Shown one piece after another: positions 29,651-52,400 of a stretch of 64,000 nucleotides of DNA. The position numbers and the translations under genes are program-made. The first letter of the stretch is position 1. Each line of letters begins with the position of its first letter. The stretch covers positions 1,104,001-1,168,000 of the forward strand of contig NC_134025.1 in the NCBI RefSeq assembly GCF_964204645.1. Reading direction: 5' to 3'. The DNA comes from Tubulanus polymorphus (Eukaryota; Nemertea; Palaeonemertea; Tubulaniformes; Tubulanidae). The notes beneath the pieces were generated by a model. The model had not been told where the DNA came from. It saw only the letters and a program-made list of their open reading frames with translations, and did no database searches.

Positions 29651-31279
29651 GTAAGTTCAATTTAGGCATCATATATGTTTGGTATTTAGTTTTGTTGACT
29701 TAAATAAGCAAATAAGTGGACTCGTGGCTCTTATCGTAGTACATAATTGTAACCGGTGCGTGGTAGATAGCATTTTTGTTTCCGAGTTCTCTTTGTCTCA
29801 TTACGGCACCGATAATGGAGATTTTCGCCAGTTCCTGAAAACGCTTTCGGCAGAGTCAGATCATTGGATGTTTGGGTTTGTTATTATATTCATATCTGAT
29901 GTAGTATTAAACTGGTCTTCTGAAAATTTTCACCTCAAATTGAAATTATTTATCTATTTCCATTCGATGAAATACTAAAGTAGGCTAGAAATAACTCGTG
30001 TTTTATCACATATTATATCTGGAATCATGTAATTGATGATATTGACGCTAGTAATTAATGATCTGCTGTATCACCTATAATGATTTTTATAATGTGTACC
30101 TTTAGATTCTTATAGATGGCGCATGTGTGCCTTCTTATAACAATCGATTTATTGATTGGTAAATTTGCTAAATAATCATTCTTACATATATATCATAGAT
30201 ACTGATCTAGCGCGCTAAAGTTTGCTGTTAAGACAGTAATAGTGTTAATCATTGTCGATATTTTCAGATGTATTGAGAGAAAGGAGACAATATGTTAAGC
30301 TGTTTATCTCAAGGTGTTGGTGGATGGGATGGATCTGTGACTCCATTTCAGGTAAACTTTCATCATCTTTTAGAATATCAAAGAATGCAAAATATCCTAT
30401 TCTAATTCAAACATATTGAATGGTAGAAGTAGCTTTGTATTTTGGTTAGTTATTCATTGGGATTATCTTGTTTTATCTGGAAAGCAGTTTCATATTTAGT
30501 GCATTGAGTCAGAATTCACAGTTATAAACACCTAGGTTTGCTCACTTTATGGCCAACGGTGCTTATAAAGAATTTCCAACCCATTGATATTACAATGTGC
30601 ATACAAAGTTTTAATAGTTTGCTATGCTATAAATATGTATATGCAATTCATATTTTATTATTGGCCACTTCTATTAGTCCAAGCTTTAAACTGTTCTGAA
30701 TAATGACGTGTGGCATTTGAAATAACATGAGTTTTTCAATCTCAAGAAATTGAAATAGTCACCTGAGGACAGATAAGAATTCTTATCATGTATCTTACAG
30801 AATAAATCGTTGTTCACTCAAAGACTTTCCATCTTCAAATCCCTTTCATCAAGATATACTTACTATTCAAACTGTTCTGAATAAAGACCTGTATAATTGA
30901 ATTTATTTAGCATTTGAAATAATGTATGTTTGAGACTTGAAAAGATGAGCAATTTTTATTATGTGTCTTTAAGTAAAAGTGGTTCACTTTCAAAGAGAGA
31001 CTTTCCATCCCTGTTTGAGATGTTGTAGATACTGAGGGATATTTCAACTGTAAATAGAACAGTAATGTGGCATTAGTTTAGAAATATTTGCTGTTTATGA
31101 AAGTTATTGATGAAGTCACATTGACTCGTCATACCGGTATATGTTTAGCTAGTGCAATTATCAGTGAACTTTAGCTATAAACAAAGAGTGTAAAATGTAA
31201 ATTTATCTTTCAACTGTGAAATGTATAATATTGATCACTCGGTCAGTGGTGGTGATATAGTCAATGTAAGGTGTGAATT
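29651..31279 (+). other. 5' introns and non-coding exon of the KIAA2012 homologue
   Basis: An acceptor (atattttcag) at 30267 and a donor after 30351 bound an exon with an ATG at 30292 that opens 20 codons (MLSCLSQGVGGW...). It cannot be joined in frame to the next exon as I model it, so it is treated as leader or uORF. The rest is AT-rich intron with nothing recognised. Confidence 0.45.
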
Positions 31280-41563
<10,284 letters not shown>

Positions 41564-43318
41564 GGCTCCTCTTCTTTGAAAAAAACTTCAACTGTTCAGA
41601 GATCCGACTGGGACTAGCTCAGGCGCGGCGTCTACTGTAGCTCATTCTCAGTTGACATATCCTCAATGGAATTGGCTTCGTAATAATGTCCTAAGATCAG
41701 TGGGTATTACATAAATTAAAACAGGGTCTCATCAGCTTTCTGTTATAGTATATATTATTGATCTATCTATGAGAGGAGTATCAGGTGTGGCTGATCTTCA
41801 AAATCTAGTCTTGTTTTATAAAGTTAAGATCTCTCAATCTCTGCTGATTGTTTGACAATCATGTAAATATTATATATATGACTAACAGCCTGCTTCGCTA
41901 AGTGTTACTGGTCCACTTCAAATCACTAAATTTATATTTTTCCAATACTCTGTATCAAAAATATAATAAAGATGTATTTAGTTTTTTTATGTACAGGTAT
42001 AATGTACGTAACATACAGGATAAAATATATAAATCAAAATGAATAATTTCAATCTTTTGTTTTCATTTCTTTGGCTTCCAGGCCAGGTTTTTAATTAGGA
42101 GTGTCAAGAAAGCAACTGTCAATGGCACAAAGCTTGAATGGGGGAAGTCCTGGTCTGATAACATCACTCTTCATTTACCTCTTGTTGGTCCTACTCATCC
42201 TCTGAAACCAGTCTGCTCAGAAAACTCATCCTAAGATACTCGAGTTAACTCAATCAATCCTCAAAAATAAAAACAAAAGATGTAGAATTTCTGATATTTT
42301 AAAAATATGTGTATTTTTTTCAATGAATCTTCATTCATACATTTACAAGTTTATATTTATATATATAACTATATATTATTATGGCTTCTATAAAATGGAA
42401 TAAATTACAGCAACGATTTTTAAAAGTTGTTTCCTGTCAAACGAAGGCAATGGTTTTAAGTATTTAAAATGATGTGTGTTTTGTGTTTGAAGCGCATAAG
42501 TGTGCGGTGTTGTCCGAGAACGAGGAGGAGGGAGGAGAGGGAGAAACAACCGAGACGTCAGACAGCACCCATTATCCACCAGTAGAATTGCCACATGATT
42601 GTTGTTTATTTTGATACTGAAAATAAAAACATGAACTCATTATTAAAACAGTTTTAACTAATTTAACAATGAATATGAAACACTTTCAATCCGTATTAAG
42701 CTTGTTTTACTGTTAGGTTAAATGTCAAAACATGTATGTCACTTGTTACGTGAGAATATTAGAAATGATACATGACCGAATGTGGCGGCTAAATATATTT
42801 GCATTAAAATGAAAATACAGTTAGCAGTATCTAAAAGCTATATGGATACTGCTGACTGTATTTGATCTATTCTATTTACAAGGCACAACACCAATTCATA
42901 TCCTTAATACAGCGTTTAATAAAGCAGTATCTACAGCTATATAGATACTGTGAGGGGGATATCCATTGAGAGTATGAACACATGTTTAAATCAATATCAT
43001 TATTTATAGCTCTTTAGATATACAGAGGAGAGGGGGTTGGGAGGGAGGGGATCACTCATTGCTCAAAAACCAGCTGCAATGGAATCTCTTTATTAATGTT
43101 TAATCACGTGTAATACAGAATGTAAAGTGGAACCTTGTTATAACGATTTATTGGTTATTACAAACCAGCCTAGAATTTCATTCCAAAAAGAACAATTTCA
43201 TTATTGCATAAAATGACTATCGATTTTATCAAAGAAATTTTTCTGATGCCCTTAAGTTTGTTATAACGAGGTTCTGGTGTACTCGGAATTGAGAATATCA
43301 GTAACTTACCAGTTTTGT
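41564..43318. other. Convergent 3' UTR/intergenic region
   Basis: Plus-strand AATAAA at 41965-41970 probably ends the KIAA2012 homologue. TMEM258 sequence on the minus strand probably ends within 42350-43318 (a tttatt near 42607 is a candidate signal). A 20-bp-armed hairpin (tacagttagcagtatc/gatactgctgactgta) lies at 42819-42862. A purine-rich G tract lies at 43027-43052. No coding exon was recognised. Confidence 0.5.
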
Positions 43319-44625
43319 TCAAACATAAATGCCGACCCAGAGAAGGAGAAATAGAACTCCGAATCCCATAAATATTGAAGCTACTAATGAGACGATCAGT
43401 TCTTTAAAGATATCTCTAGTGAATTTAGTAGATGTGACTTCATATCTGTAAATAACATCTCAAGTGAAGGAATGATAATAACATTAGCTTTAAACAGAAT
43501 AAACTGGAGCTATGTTTCATCACTCTTTTAGTTTGACTGTAAAATCTATAACAGACTCGGATACTATTTTGAAGTCACGGGAGCTTCACACATTTGATAG
43601 ACTAATTCTACGGATACCAGGGTTTGTCAGACAGCCACAACCCCGGCCTGAGCGCCAACTATGAACTATAAATATACACTGCAAGAACTTTAATATACGC
43701 TATTGGAGCTGGAATTATCGCGGCTGCTGGCACCAGAATAACCTTTCAATGCATGGATCCTTGTATTGGGATTTGAAATATACTTATGGTTTTATCCATT
43801 CACTACACTATCATGAACTATCTAATGTGGCAAGCCCTGTGAGTGACTGACAATTGGATGAAGAAGTGTCATTATTGATTGAATTCTATAATCTGCAGCT
43901 GTTTGTTTTCTTGTTGATAAAAGGATACACAAAGAACCATGCCATAAAGAAAATTCCAATTCCTAATAAAACGACGGTAAGATGCGGGTAAACAGCAGGA
44001 TTAACCGGACTGATGTACCGGTGCATACCTTCGATCGTACTAGAAGCCTGAAATATATAAACAATTTGTTGAATTATGACGAATTACGATAATGCTATCT
44101 GTATAAATATCTGGGAAAACAGAATTCGGTGAAAGTGCAGATCTGCACCTCTCGTGATTGACGCAATCTGCTGAAGACAGAATCCAGGCTAAAATCTTTC
44201 TAGTGAAAATATCTTAAAATTAACCAAATGGCAATGTACTGAATTGCTGAATTTTGAGTCTGAAACATTGATATTTAATCGTAGACGTAATGGATTGAAC
44301 CGTTTACGCGGAGGGGTGCAGATCTGCACTTTTACCCAGAATTCTATTTATGAAGAACTGGTTCAGTGATCAGTGAATTGATTTTGGCAGTTCAATAAGT
44401 TTTCTCATCAACAAATTGATTGACGTCCCTGGGTTTCTGATGGGGACAATCGTTTGTTTTTACACAAAATACTCCTTAAATTCGTCAATTAAAATAAAAC
44501 GATTATTCTTAAACGATAATATAAATATGTTTCATTCTAATGGCTGCCCGTATTAAGTGCGATTTCGATGCGTTTAATCAAATAAAAGCGATTAAAAATA
44601 GTAAACAATCGTCAGCTCTTACCAT
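43319..44625 (-). CDS. TMEM258: TMEM258, oligosaccharyltransferase subunit
   Basis: TMEM258 is a small two-span ER-membrane subunit of the oligosaccharyltransferase. Three coding exons: 44625-44623 (only the ATG), 44047-43929, 43445-43319. They give 82 residues (human 79). Conserved segments are [35 protein letters not shown] and the second span ending [14 protein letters not shown], with the stop directly after as in other animals. The initiator codon is followed at once by the donor GTAAGAG, so the start is set by the splice pattern. If the exon 2 donor is not used, the frame runs on to a short alternative end ([11 protein letters not shown]...). Confidence 0.95.
44119..44346. mobile_element. 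Inverted-repeat element in TMEM258 intron 1
   Basis: Left gaattcggtgaaagtgcaga + tctgcacctct; right ggggtgcagatctgcacttt + tacccagaattc. The complementary arms span about 33 bp and include the palindrome tgcagatctgca. Confidence 0.75.
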
Positions 44626-45695
44626 TTTGAAATTTACTTCCGCCTACTAGAGGAAGGAAGTACGTGTAAACACTGATACGGCTACTGACCGTTAGAGGGC
44701 TGCACCGGACGGGTGCACCAGAACAGTTCTAATGTGGCTTGAATTCATTTTTAGGCAGATAATTCTTAAGTAAAGCTTTAGCATTGGTGAAATTATAAGT
44801 TAAGAAATTCAATAGTGATGTTTGATGCATGAATTCGACTTGGGGAAAATGTTCACTTTTACTCGCATGCCACAGTAGGAAAACCGACTGCGCAAGTTTG
44901 TGACCGTCATGTGCTGCCGCTTGATATAACGATAGCGGCAAATGGGTGAACTAGCCCTTCACATACCTACTAGACAATAATGACAGTTCAACACCGATCA
45001 CTCTCAGAGATGATAAACATTCTTGATCACCGACCCTTAAACAACTGGCAATTTGTCCATCAAACAAAGTCAACCAAATATATCTAGATATACATACTTT
45101 TATTTTCTATATAATTCAACACAATATTAAAGTCTAAAGATGACAAATTCCAAAACACTGAATAACAATTCCACTATTTTCTTTTGGAGACAAAGTGAAT
45201 TTTGGCACAATAATTACAATAATCACAGTAAATACCGAAACCGTTTAACAATGGTGGACAGTAGGGCAATATTTGAATTAACACTGACTAGAGATGATAA
45301 AGTTTGGGGTCATACATCCTAAGATACAATATCCATATTCCAATGATTAGGCTAAACAAAAATGATACCTTGTTTCTCCGCAGCGGCCGGGTCATTTTTG
45401 TAAAATATGATAAAATTTATAAAAAGTTCATTTCTATAGCGGCCGGGTCTGTTATGGTAAAATTGGTCACGATTTTTAAAAAAAGTAATGTATAGGGTAG
45501 ATAGGCGGCCGGCAGGGTCAACATTTAAGCTCAGCAGAGCGGAGAAACAAGGTATCAATTTTTTTTGGCCTTAGAATGAACACCGGGAACGTACCATTCA
45601 AAATGGTCGAGACAATTATTGAATAATCAAATAAATGAATGCGATCGTTTAAGAGCGCCTAGCACCGAGTGAAGTGATCTGGATTACGAACTCAT
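44626..45695. other. Intergenic region between TMEM258 and hexokinase
   Basis: Contains the dispersed cgcatgccacagtaggaaaa repeat at about 44866-44960 and the inverted-repeat element at 45363-45557. Otherwise AT-rich. The hexokinase 3' UTR should lie just below 45696, but no clear signal stands out. Confidence 0.45.
45363..45557. mobile_element. Inverted-repeat element with repeated GCGGCCGG
   Basis: Left end tgataccttgtttctccgc is the exact complement of right end gcggagaaacaaggtatca (19 bp). Three gcggccgg blocks occur near 45383, 45439 and 45507. Confidence 0.8.
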
Positions 45696-48600
45696 CTAAA
45701 TAGAATTCAGTTGATATTTTTGAAGCCGAGATACGACAGCCACGACAAACCCAGCACCTCTTCCACTTCCATCTTCTGCTAATATCAACTTCGACTAGAA
45801 ATTAATAAATTCAATATGTCAATATTTTCTTCAACTGAAGAAATATTTCTAGTATTTTTAGATAAACATTTCTAAGACAGAAAACTTTTCAAATGACCAT
45901 GAAAAGAAATTCGAAATTACCTTAGTTTTAGGCACTAATCGATCTAATTCAGCTTGCATTAGATGTTTTAATGTTGGATGATACTCGTACAATGAACCAT
46001 CAACTGCTATCGTTACTTCAGGTTTCTTTACGTGATGCAGTAAAACTGATAAAGCTGAAGATAAACAATGGTTTCATAATTACAACTCATATATCAGATA
46101 CCGGTACTCAAATTCTCACGCCAGTCACTCTAAAGTTGGTTATACAGTCAACCCCTGATACAACGCAAACTCGCCTAATGACAAATTTCATCTGAGAAGG
46201 AACATCATTATTCTACTTTTGGATTTTCATCGAATTTAGCTCCCGATATACGGTCATTCTCTCTAATCGCAATGCAATTTTAATTGTCACTACGGCATCT
46301 GACTACTGTTTAAGTCTAACCAACTTTTGGGCAACTGGGCCCTAAAGCTGTCCTGTTTAATAATTACCGGTAGAAATGATTTTCGCAGCTCTGATTGTAA
46401 TTAATTCACTGATCAGGCGGACAGCAGCGACATCTGACGGCGAGGCATCTTCTAATAAACCTATTTCACGTAGAAATGCTTTAGTATTCTCCAAATTAAA
46501 CACATCCCTGAAATATGAAAATTACAGTGATTAATATCATACTCGAAATAATGTGCTGAATTTACTGGTCCCTGGACCCGGTTCCATAGTTCTCAATTAA
46601 TTTTCACTTTTAGACTTGAAATGAGCTTATTTCTGATGTTTTCACTCCTAGAGAACTGGATCCTCAAGTTATATATCTGTAACAAGGTTCCTTTAAAATC
46701 ATCTTGCCGAAAATCTTCAAGTATGAAAATATAACTGAACTACTTACTTTTCAATGTTAGAGACATGAGATGTTTTAACGGTTCCAACTTTACACAAAGC
46801 TTCCGTTTGTTTACCAGAAAATAACGATCCATTACTGGAGAATTTCACGAGATAATTACGCAGCAATTCACCGAGATATAAACCAGCGAATAACTTCTCA
46901 AAACTACATCAAAATATAATAATTACATCGATATTAAGCAAATGAGCTGTAAAATAATGATATCAAAAAAGTCAAACGCGATTGAATCGTGAATGTTATG
47001 ATGATCATTTTGTCGATGAATTCTCCAAATGATGGCTTACACTTATCAGTAAACTGAATTGGAAATACAAATTGGGATTCGAAGTAGTAAGTGATGACAT
47101 TTCCAAGTTTAAATTAACAATCTTCCACTTACGTAAAGGATCCAACATGATTCGAAGTTTTATCTACAAGACGATCGCAATCTGTTTTTAGAAAATCCAA
47201 TGATCCATTGTCTCCAAATGCACCCCATTCTATATCTATCAAAACCTTGAAATACGTAAATAAAGCAAATAATTCTAGTTCGTTTACAGATGACTGAAAT
47301 GATAGGATAACAGGTAATATATACAAATATATAAAGACATGCAATACCAAAAGCCAAGTGAAATATAATGTACTGAGGTGATAAAGTCTAGTCTACCCGG
47401 CTAATCTATTTAAGTCAAGAAAAGAGAAAGAAAAGAAATATAAACTAAATTCTAAAGAGATCTATTAAAACTGTGCACATATCTTACCATATTCTGTGAG
47501 AAAATTTGGAGAAAAAAACAATAATCAATTTGAGACATATTTCTTCATTTGAAACAATGTTACTGAGTACGATACAAAATTCATACCTTTTTTGGATCTT
47601 CGATAGGTTGTGTCCATTTATCAACATTCTCTAGGTGTTCTACGTAAGATGCATTACTCCCAGTTCCTGGAAATAATCAACAATCATTAAAGCATTTTAA
47701 ACGATATAAAGAATGAGCTATGTTCACGAACTCTGAATCAAAAATCTACCTAAAATGAGTCCAATTTGACAATGATGATCGATGTACGCTCCAGCCATTA
47801 ACGTACCAGTTGTATCGTTCAATATGGCCACTACTTCTACATTTATATCCTGAAATACATTTAATGATGAAACTGATTAAAATTCTTACCCAATCCGACT
47901 GCAATCAGGCATCTATGATCTATATAGCTACCAGTCATTAAAACACCGGTCACGTCATTCAATATCGCTACAATTTCCACATTTAAATCCTGCAAATTCA
48001 AAGTTGATTTTTCCCTGATTTCTGAATTCATTTTTTAACGATTGATCGAAGAGATTATGATTATTCTTACACCGCGTCTGTGTATCGCATCTTCCAGCAT
48101 CTTCACCGCATCCTCACCAACACCGTCCGGACATTTAAAACTTTTCGTCCAGGTGACGAGGATACCTTTCCTCAAACCTTCCTGAACCATCGGAAATGAG
48201 AATGTGAATCCTGAAATATCAATTCAAACATGTTTTATACGGAGAAGTGATCTCCCTCCTGGGTGTGAACGCACTCCATGAACGACTCCTTACTTACCAA
48301 GTGACATTTTCTTGTCTTTTATGTTTTCTTCTTCCAAAAACTTAGCAATACTTTCAGCCAAATGATCAAAAACCTGAAACACAAAAACTATTAGTTATGG
48401 TTTACTTTGAAAGTACCCAAGTAGCTAACACATTCCTCAATAGTTAAATCACCAAACCCTAAAAATTGAGACACCTACCCCAATAGCAGGTCCGTGCAGT
48501 TTTTCAGCAGAAACGTTATAATTCCTGGAAACGAATGATATCAATTTTCCAGCTCTCATGATCATACGCAACACGCGGAAATTAGTTCCTCCTAAATCTA

Positions 48601-49211
48601 ACGCTAAGAAATCACCGTCCTCTAAAAAACAGCGACAAATATCTGTTTAAAATGAAGAGAGACTCATAAAATCTACAGAGATTGAAATGAATAATTTACC
48701 AGTTCCGTCTAAAACATCTCTGACGTACGTATTCTCCATTTGTAACGAAGATTGTTTACGAGTTTTCTCATCACGACTCAAACCGTTTTTCATTTCTTCT
48801 TCCATAACTCTCATCATTCGATTCAACGTTTCATCATTCAGGTTTAACTCCTCATCCAGATCACTCACAATCTAAAAAAATACATCAATTAAACTCACTG
48901 TTAACCCGGGCTCAATATCATAGATCTAGAAGGTTAGATCATTTTTGTGAAAAGCCCAGGACCCGGTTTTATAGACTGGTATAAATTTTAACCCGGGGGC
49001 TCCCAGGTTTATGTTAATGCGAGTCTATAAAACTGGGCCCTGGACTTTTCACAAAAATGATTTAAACTCCTAGATCTAAATTGAGATAAACATGAATTAA
49101 TAAAGAAACAAACTCAATAATATAAGAATGTGTACTTACAGATTGAGATACACCGGTAATCAGTTCATCGATCGGTCCACAGTTTGAGTAATGCAGTAGA
49201 TGTGACATCAT
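45696..49211 (-). CDS. HK: Hexokinase, single-domain form
   Basis: Phosphorylates glucose to glucose-6-phosphate in the cytosol, the first step of glycolysis. Twelve coding exons are used per transcript: 49211-49140, 48871-48700, 48621-48479, 48373-48298, 48210-48071, then either 47989-47890 or 47849-47750, then 47666-47587, 47245-47133, 46903-46748, 46507-46368, 46054-45921, 45794-45696. They give 474 residues, the 50-kDa single-domain size. Motifs in order: [13 protein letters not shown] (phosphate 1), [16 protein letters not shown] (sugar binding), [15 protein letters not shown] (catalytic Asp at residue 213), [10 protein letters not shown] (phosphate 2), [10 protein letters not shown] (sugar binding), [11 protein letters not shown] and [11 protein letters not shown] (adenosine site). 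The start ATG has a tandem ATG three bases later. The unusual feature is the duplicated exon 6, annotated separately. Confidence 0.96.
47750..47849 (-). other. Hexokinase alternative catalytic exon 6b
   Basis: 100 bp, same phases as 6a, bounded by atttcag and GTAGATTT. It encodes [20 protein letters not shown] and then QIGLIL, which is the standard hexokinase form (NDTxGT...CEIGLIVGTG). Confidence 0.9.
47890..47989 (-). other. Hexokinase alternative catalytic exon 6a
   Basis: 100 bp, phase 0 in and phase 1 out, bounded by tttgcag and GTAAGAAT. It encodes [20 protein letters not shown]. It keeps the catalytic Asp but changes the usual Thr after it to Val, and ends AVGL instead of GLIL. Its sister exon is 47750-47849. 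Confidence 0.88.
48922..49078. mobile_element. Foldback element in hexokinase intron 1
   Basis: Outer arms agatctagaaggttagatca and the complement of tgatttaaactcctagatct; inner arms aggacccggttttatagact and agtctataaaactgggccct. About 65 bp per arm with an AT/GC-mixed centre. Confidence 0.8.
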
Positions 49212-49423
49212 TTACAGCTCTATAATGAATGTCAATATGTGTAAACTAATAATAATTGTTCGGTTTTTATGATATATTGAAACTACTGATCACATCCCAG
49301 CTTTCTATTTATCACCACACACACGACTGACTCTATTTATATAACACACTATTCTATAGTTTTTAGACAGAACTGTTTGATTTTATAAGTGTCAGTTCTG
49401 TCTCGGGTTTATCGTCAATATTT
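49212..49423 (-). promoter_or_regulatory. Compact hexokinase promoter/KIAA0825 3' flank
   Basis: Only 212 bp separate the KIAA0825-homologue stop from the hexokinase ATG on the same strand. A TATA-like TTATATAAATA lies at 49334-49344 on the minus strand, with TCAGTC just downstream. No strong AATAAA for the upstream gene is present. Confidence 0.45.
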
Positions 49424-52400
49424 CTAAGCGTCGGTTGAATCAGGATCGTACATCGCGTGTAGATTCTGAACCGGTTTTTTCTCGTTCTCTTCGAGTACCG
49501 CATTCTCGTGCATCTCGTGTCTGTTAAACAGTAACGTACGGAATCCGATCTCGCTCATTCCTAAATCGCTTTGAACGAGTTTCGACCAATCGATCGGCAG
49601 ATTCTCGATGACTTCGTGATCGAATTTGAACGAACCGATCGCGTCGAAATGTTCCAACGGATTCATCGACGTTAGAATCGCCGGGCGAAAATCGGCGAAA
49701 CACGCGCCCGCGGGCTCGGCTGTATCCGGTAACGGGCTCGAGACATCGAACTGTTTCAATATCCACTCGATGTTATTTTTGACTAGGTTATAAATCTGTA
49801 CGAGTGAACTACTGCCTTCAGGTGATTTCAGAACGATATCCGATAACGAGATCGTGTATTGTTCACGGAAGTTCGCGGTCGCTCCGTCCAAAACGCTATC
49901 TTCACTCGTGTATAAATCTTTCTTCAAATACTGCACGACGTTTTCTAATTTATCGGCGATCCAATAACGATATTTCTTGAAGAAATCCGACGCCCGTCGC
50001 GGGATGTTTCCTTCGCGTCGTTTATTCAGCATGCTGATTACGAAATAAGAACATTCCGATAACATGATGAGATTCTCTTGAAACTGGCCGCGTATTTCAA
50101 CCCCGGTCATCGCCGAGATGTGACCCGGATTAGAGAGTATATCCCTCACACAACTACCGATCACCTGCAACCCGACACATTTATGCACATTGGCCATTCC
50201 TTTCTCGACTAATTTCTCTTGAATCGTTCTGAACAGCAGACACAACGGACCCGGTAGAGAATACATATCTTCAACAATCTGCACGACTAATGCTTGTAAA
50301 GCGTCGCCGATGACGTCGCGTTCAACTTTCTGATTTCGTAAATTCGAGCGAAACGAATCGGATCCGTGAAGCGGTTTACAGCCGCACGGTAGATCACCGA
50401 GGTGACTCCAGAACGGTTCAACAGTCGGTTTCTCTTCCGATAGTAGCGTTAATAACGCGGGTTCGATGATCCGCATGATGAATGGCTGTAGAGCGAGGTA
50501 GATCGCTTCTAACCAGGACGGCACCTGAACCGACCGTCCCGGGATACAGTTCACGTCGAACAACGACCAATCATTACTCTGTTCGATCACCGGGATTATA
50601 ACCTTAACGATCGCGTCGGGAGACATCGGTAACTTCATCAAAACGGTAACGAACGGAATGAAATAATTATAGATATCAGTTTCACGACGACATTGACAGC
50701 TCGTACCGGTACAACATAATAAACCACACGCTGAGGTGAATTCAACTTCTTCTTCCGAGTCGGAGTCCACGCTACTGATCAACGGTTGAATCCGTGTATT
50801 CAACAACATGATCGATAACGTATAATCCTTCATAACTAACGCCTCCAGTAACATGGCCCAGTTCGGTTCCGGCTGATCGACTAGTAATTTCAGCTGTAGA
50901 TATAAAGCGGTCGTCGTCTGAAGGTCATCTACGTCGGTCACGTCTTTACTGTAAATATTCGGTAGAACGGAGTTTAACCAATCGGTAGGCTTACCCACGG
51001 GTGGTTCCTCGGCGTCGGGGTCGTCGCTGTTCTCCCACGTTCGTTTCTTCAAATAGCCGCGTTTGTAGACTTTATAAACGACGTCTAGAGGCGAACAGAC
51101 GACGGCTAACACGCCGAGCAACGTCGTGCAACAATTATGAATAGAATAGTAGATATTGTCGTATTTGGTACAGTTGAGTAACCGCGTTACGGAGTTACAC
51201 GCCGGGTAGAGGAACTGAGACGTGCACAATAGAATCGTAGTTATATCTCGCTGGAGTTGTTTCGTGCGTCGATACGACGGTTTCACGCGACACAAACGAG
51301 CGGCGAAAACGTGCAGAGATTCGTGTAAAACTGTGCTGAACATACTCTGAGCGAGACGCGGCGGTCCGTTAAACCACAGGTCGTGCTGTAGAGATTTCAT
51401 GTGTAAATTCCACATCTGTACCGAGAACGAGCATCGTTCACCTTCGTAGAAATCTTTCAGATTGTTCCAATCGTGAGCGTGAGCGTCCTGTAAAATACAC
51501 GTACTCAATACGTGATTGTGATGTTCGACGATCTGTCGCGAGATCGACTCGACGAGTTCGCAGAATTGACGATACAACAACGTGAACAGTTTCTTACCGT
51601 TATCGACCTCGGTCGACAGCACTGTATCGTAGTGTAGGAGATGATTACGAATGAAGGCGGCACTGGCGAGCGCTATATACGAACATTCGTACGGTAATTT
51701 TCGATGCGTCGCGTCGACGCAGATTTTATTCAAACGCAGGTGACAATTTTTCAGTTGAAGCATCGAACATTCGGCGAAACTCGACCGCAACAAGTGAAAC
51801 ACGTTATCGACGCCGATAGCCGCTAGGGGGAGCAATCGGTCGAGCTGTCGGAATAATCTCGCGACGCTGCGTGAAATGAACCGAGGATAATCGAGTTTAC
51901 CTCCGTACATCGTCTCACAGATCTGCTCGGTCGCGACTGAGTTACGCTCTTCCATGCAGTTTAGTTCGTCTGCTAACGCGCAGGTGGCGGTGTCGGTGAT
52001 TATTTGCTCGAGTATTTTCGCGATTCCGGCCATCAGTTTACCGAGTATTGATCTCCACTGCCACTGCGGTTTATCGTGATGCGTTGATTTCTCGACGACT
52101 CTCAGAGACCCGGATGCCGAACTCGGCCGGTCCTCGATCGGATCCATATCCTCCATATTGTGCATCATCGCGTCTTGACGCATGAATATATTAGTCATGT
52201 GATCGTCCGAGTCGATTCCTCTACGCGGGGAAACCCCGGCACGCGATTCTTTCAGATTCGATTTCAGATGTTTTTTATCGGTCGGTTTGCCGGGCAGTAA
52301 TTCCCACGTCATGCGTCGGTACAAATTATCGATGTGACATTCGATCGCGAAGATCGAAAGGGTTAAATTCGTCAGAGTTTTCATGAACGCGCCGGCGACG

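Noticed and set aside
30292-30351. Start codon for the KIAA2012 homologue in the 30268-30351 exon
   Set aside because: Tempting because MLSCLSQG resembles the family start, but the donor is phase 0 and no acceptor before 31292 continues the needed frame without a stop.
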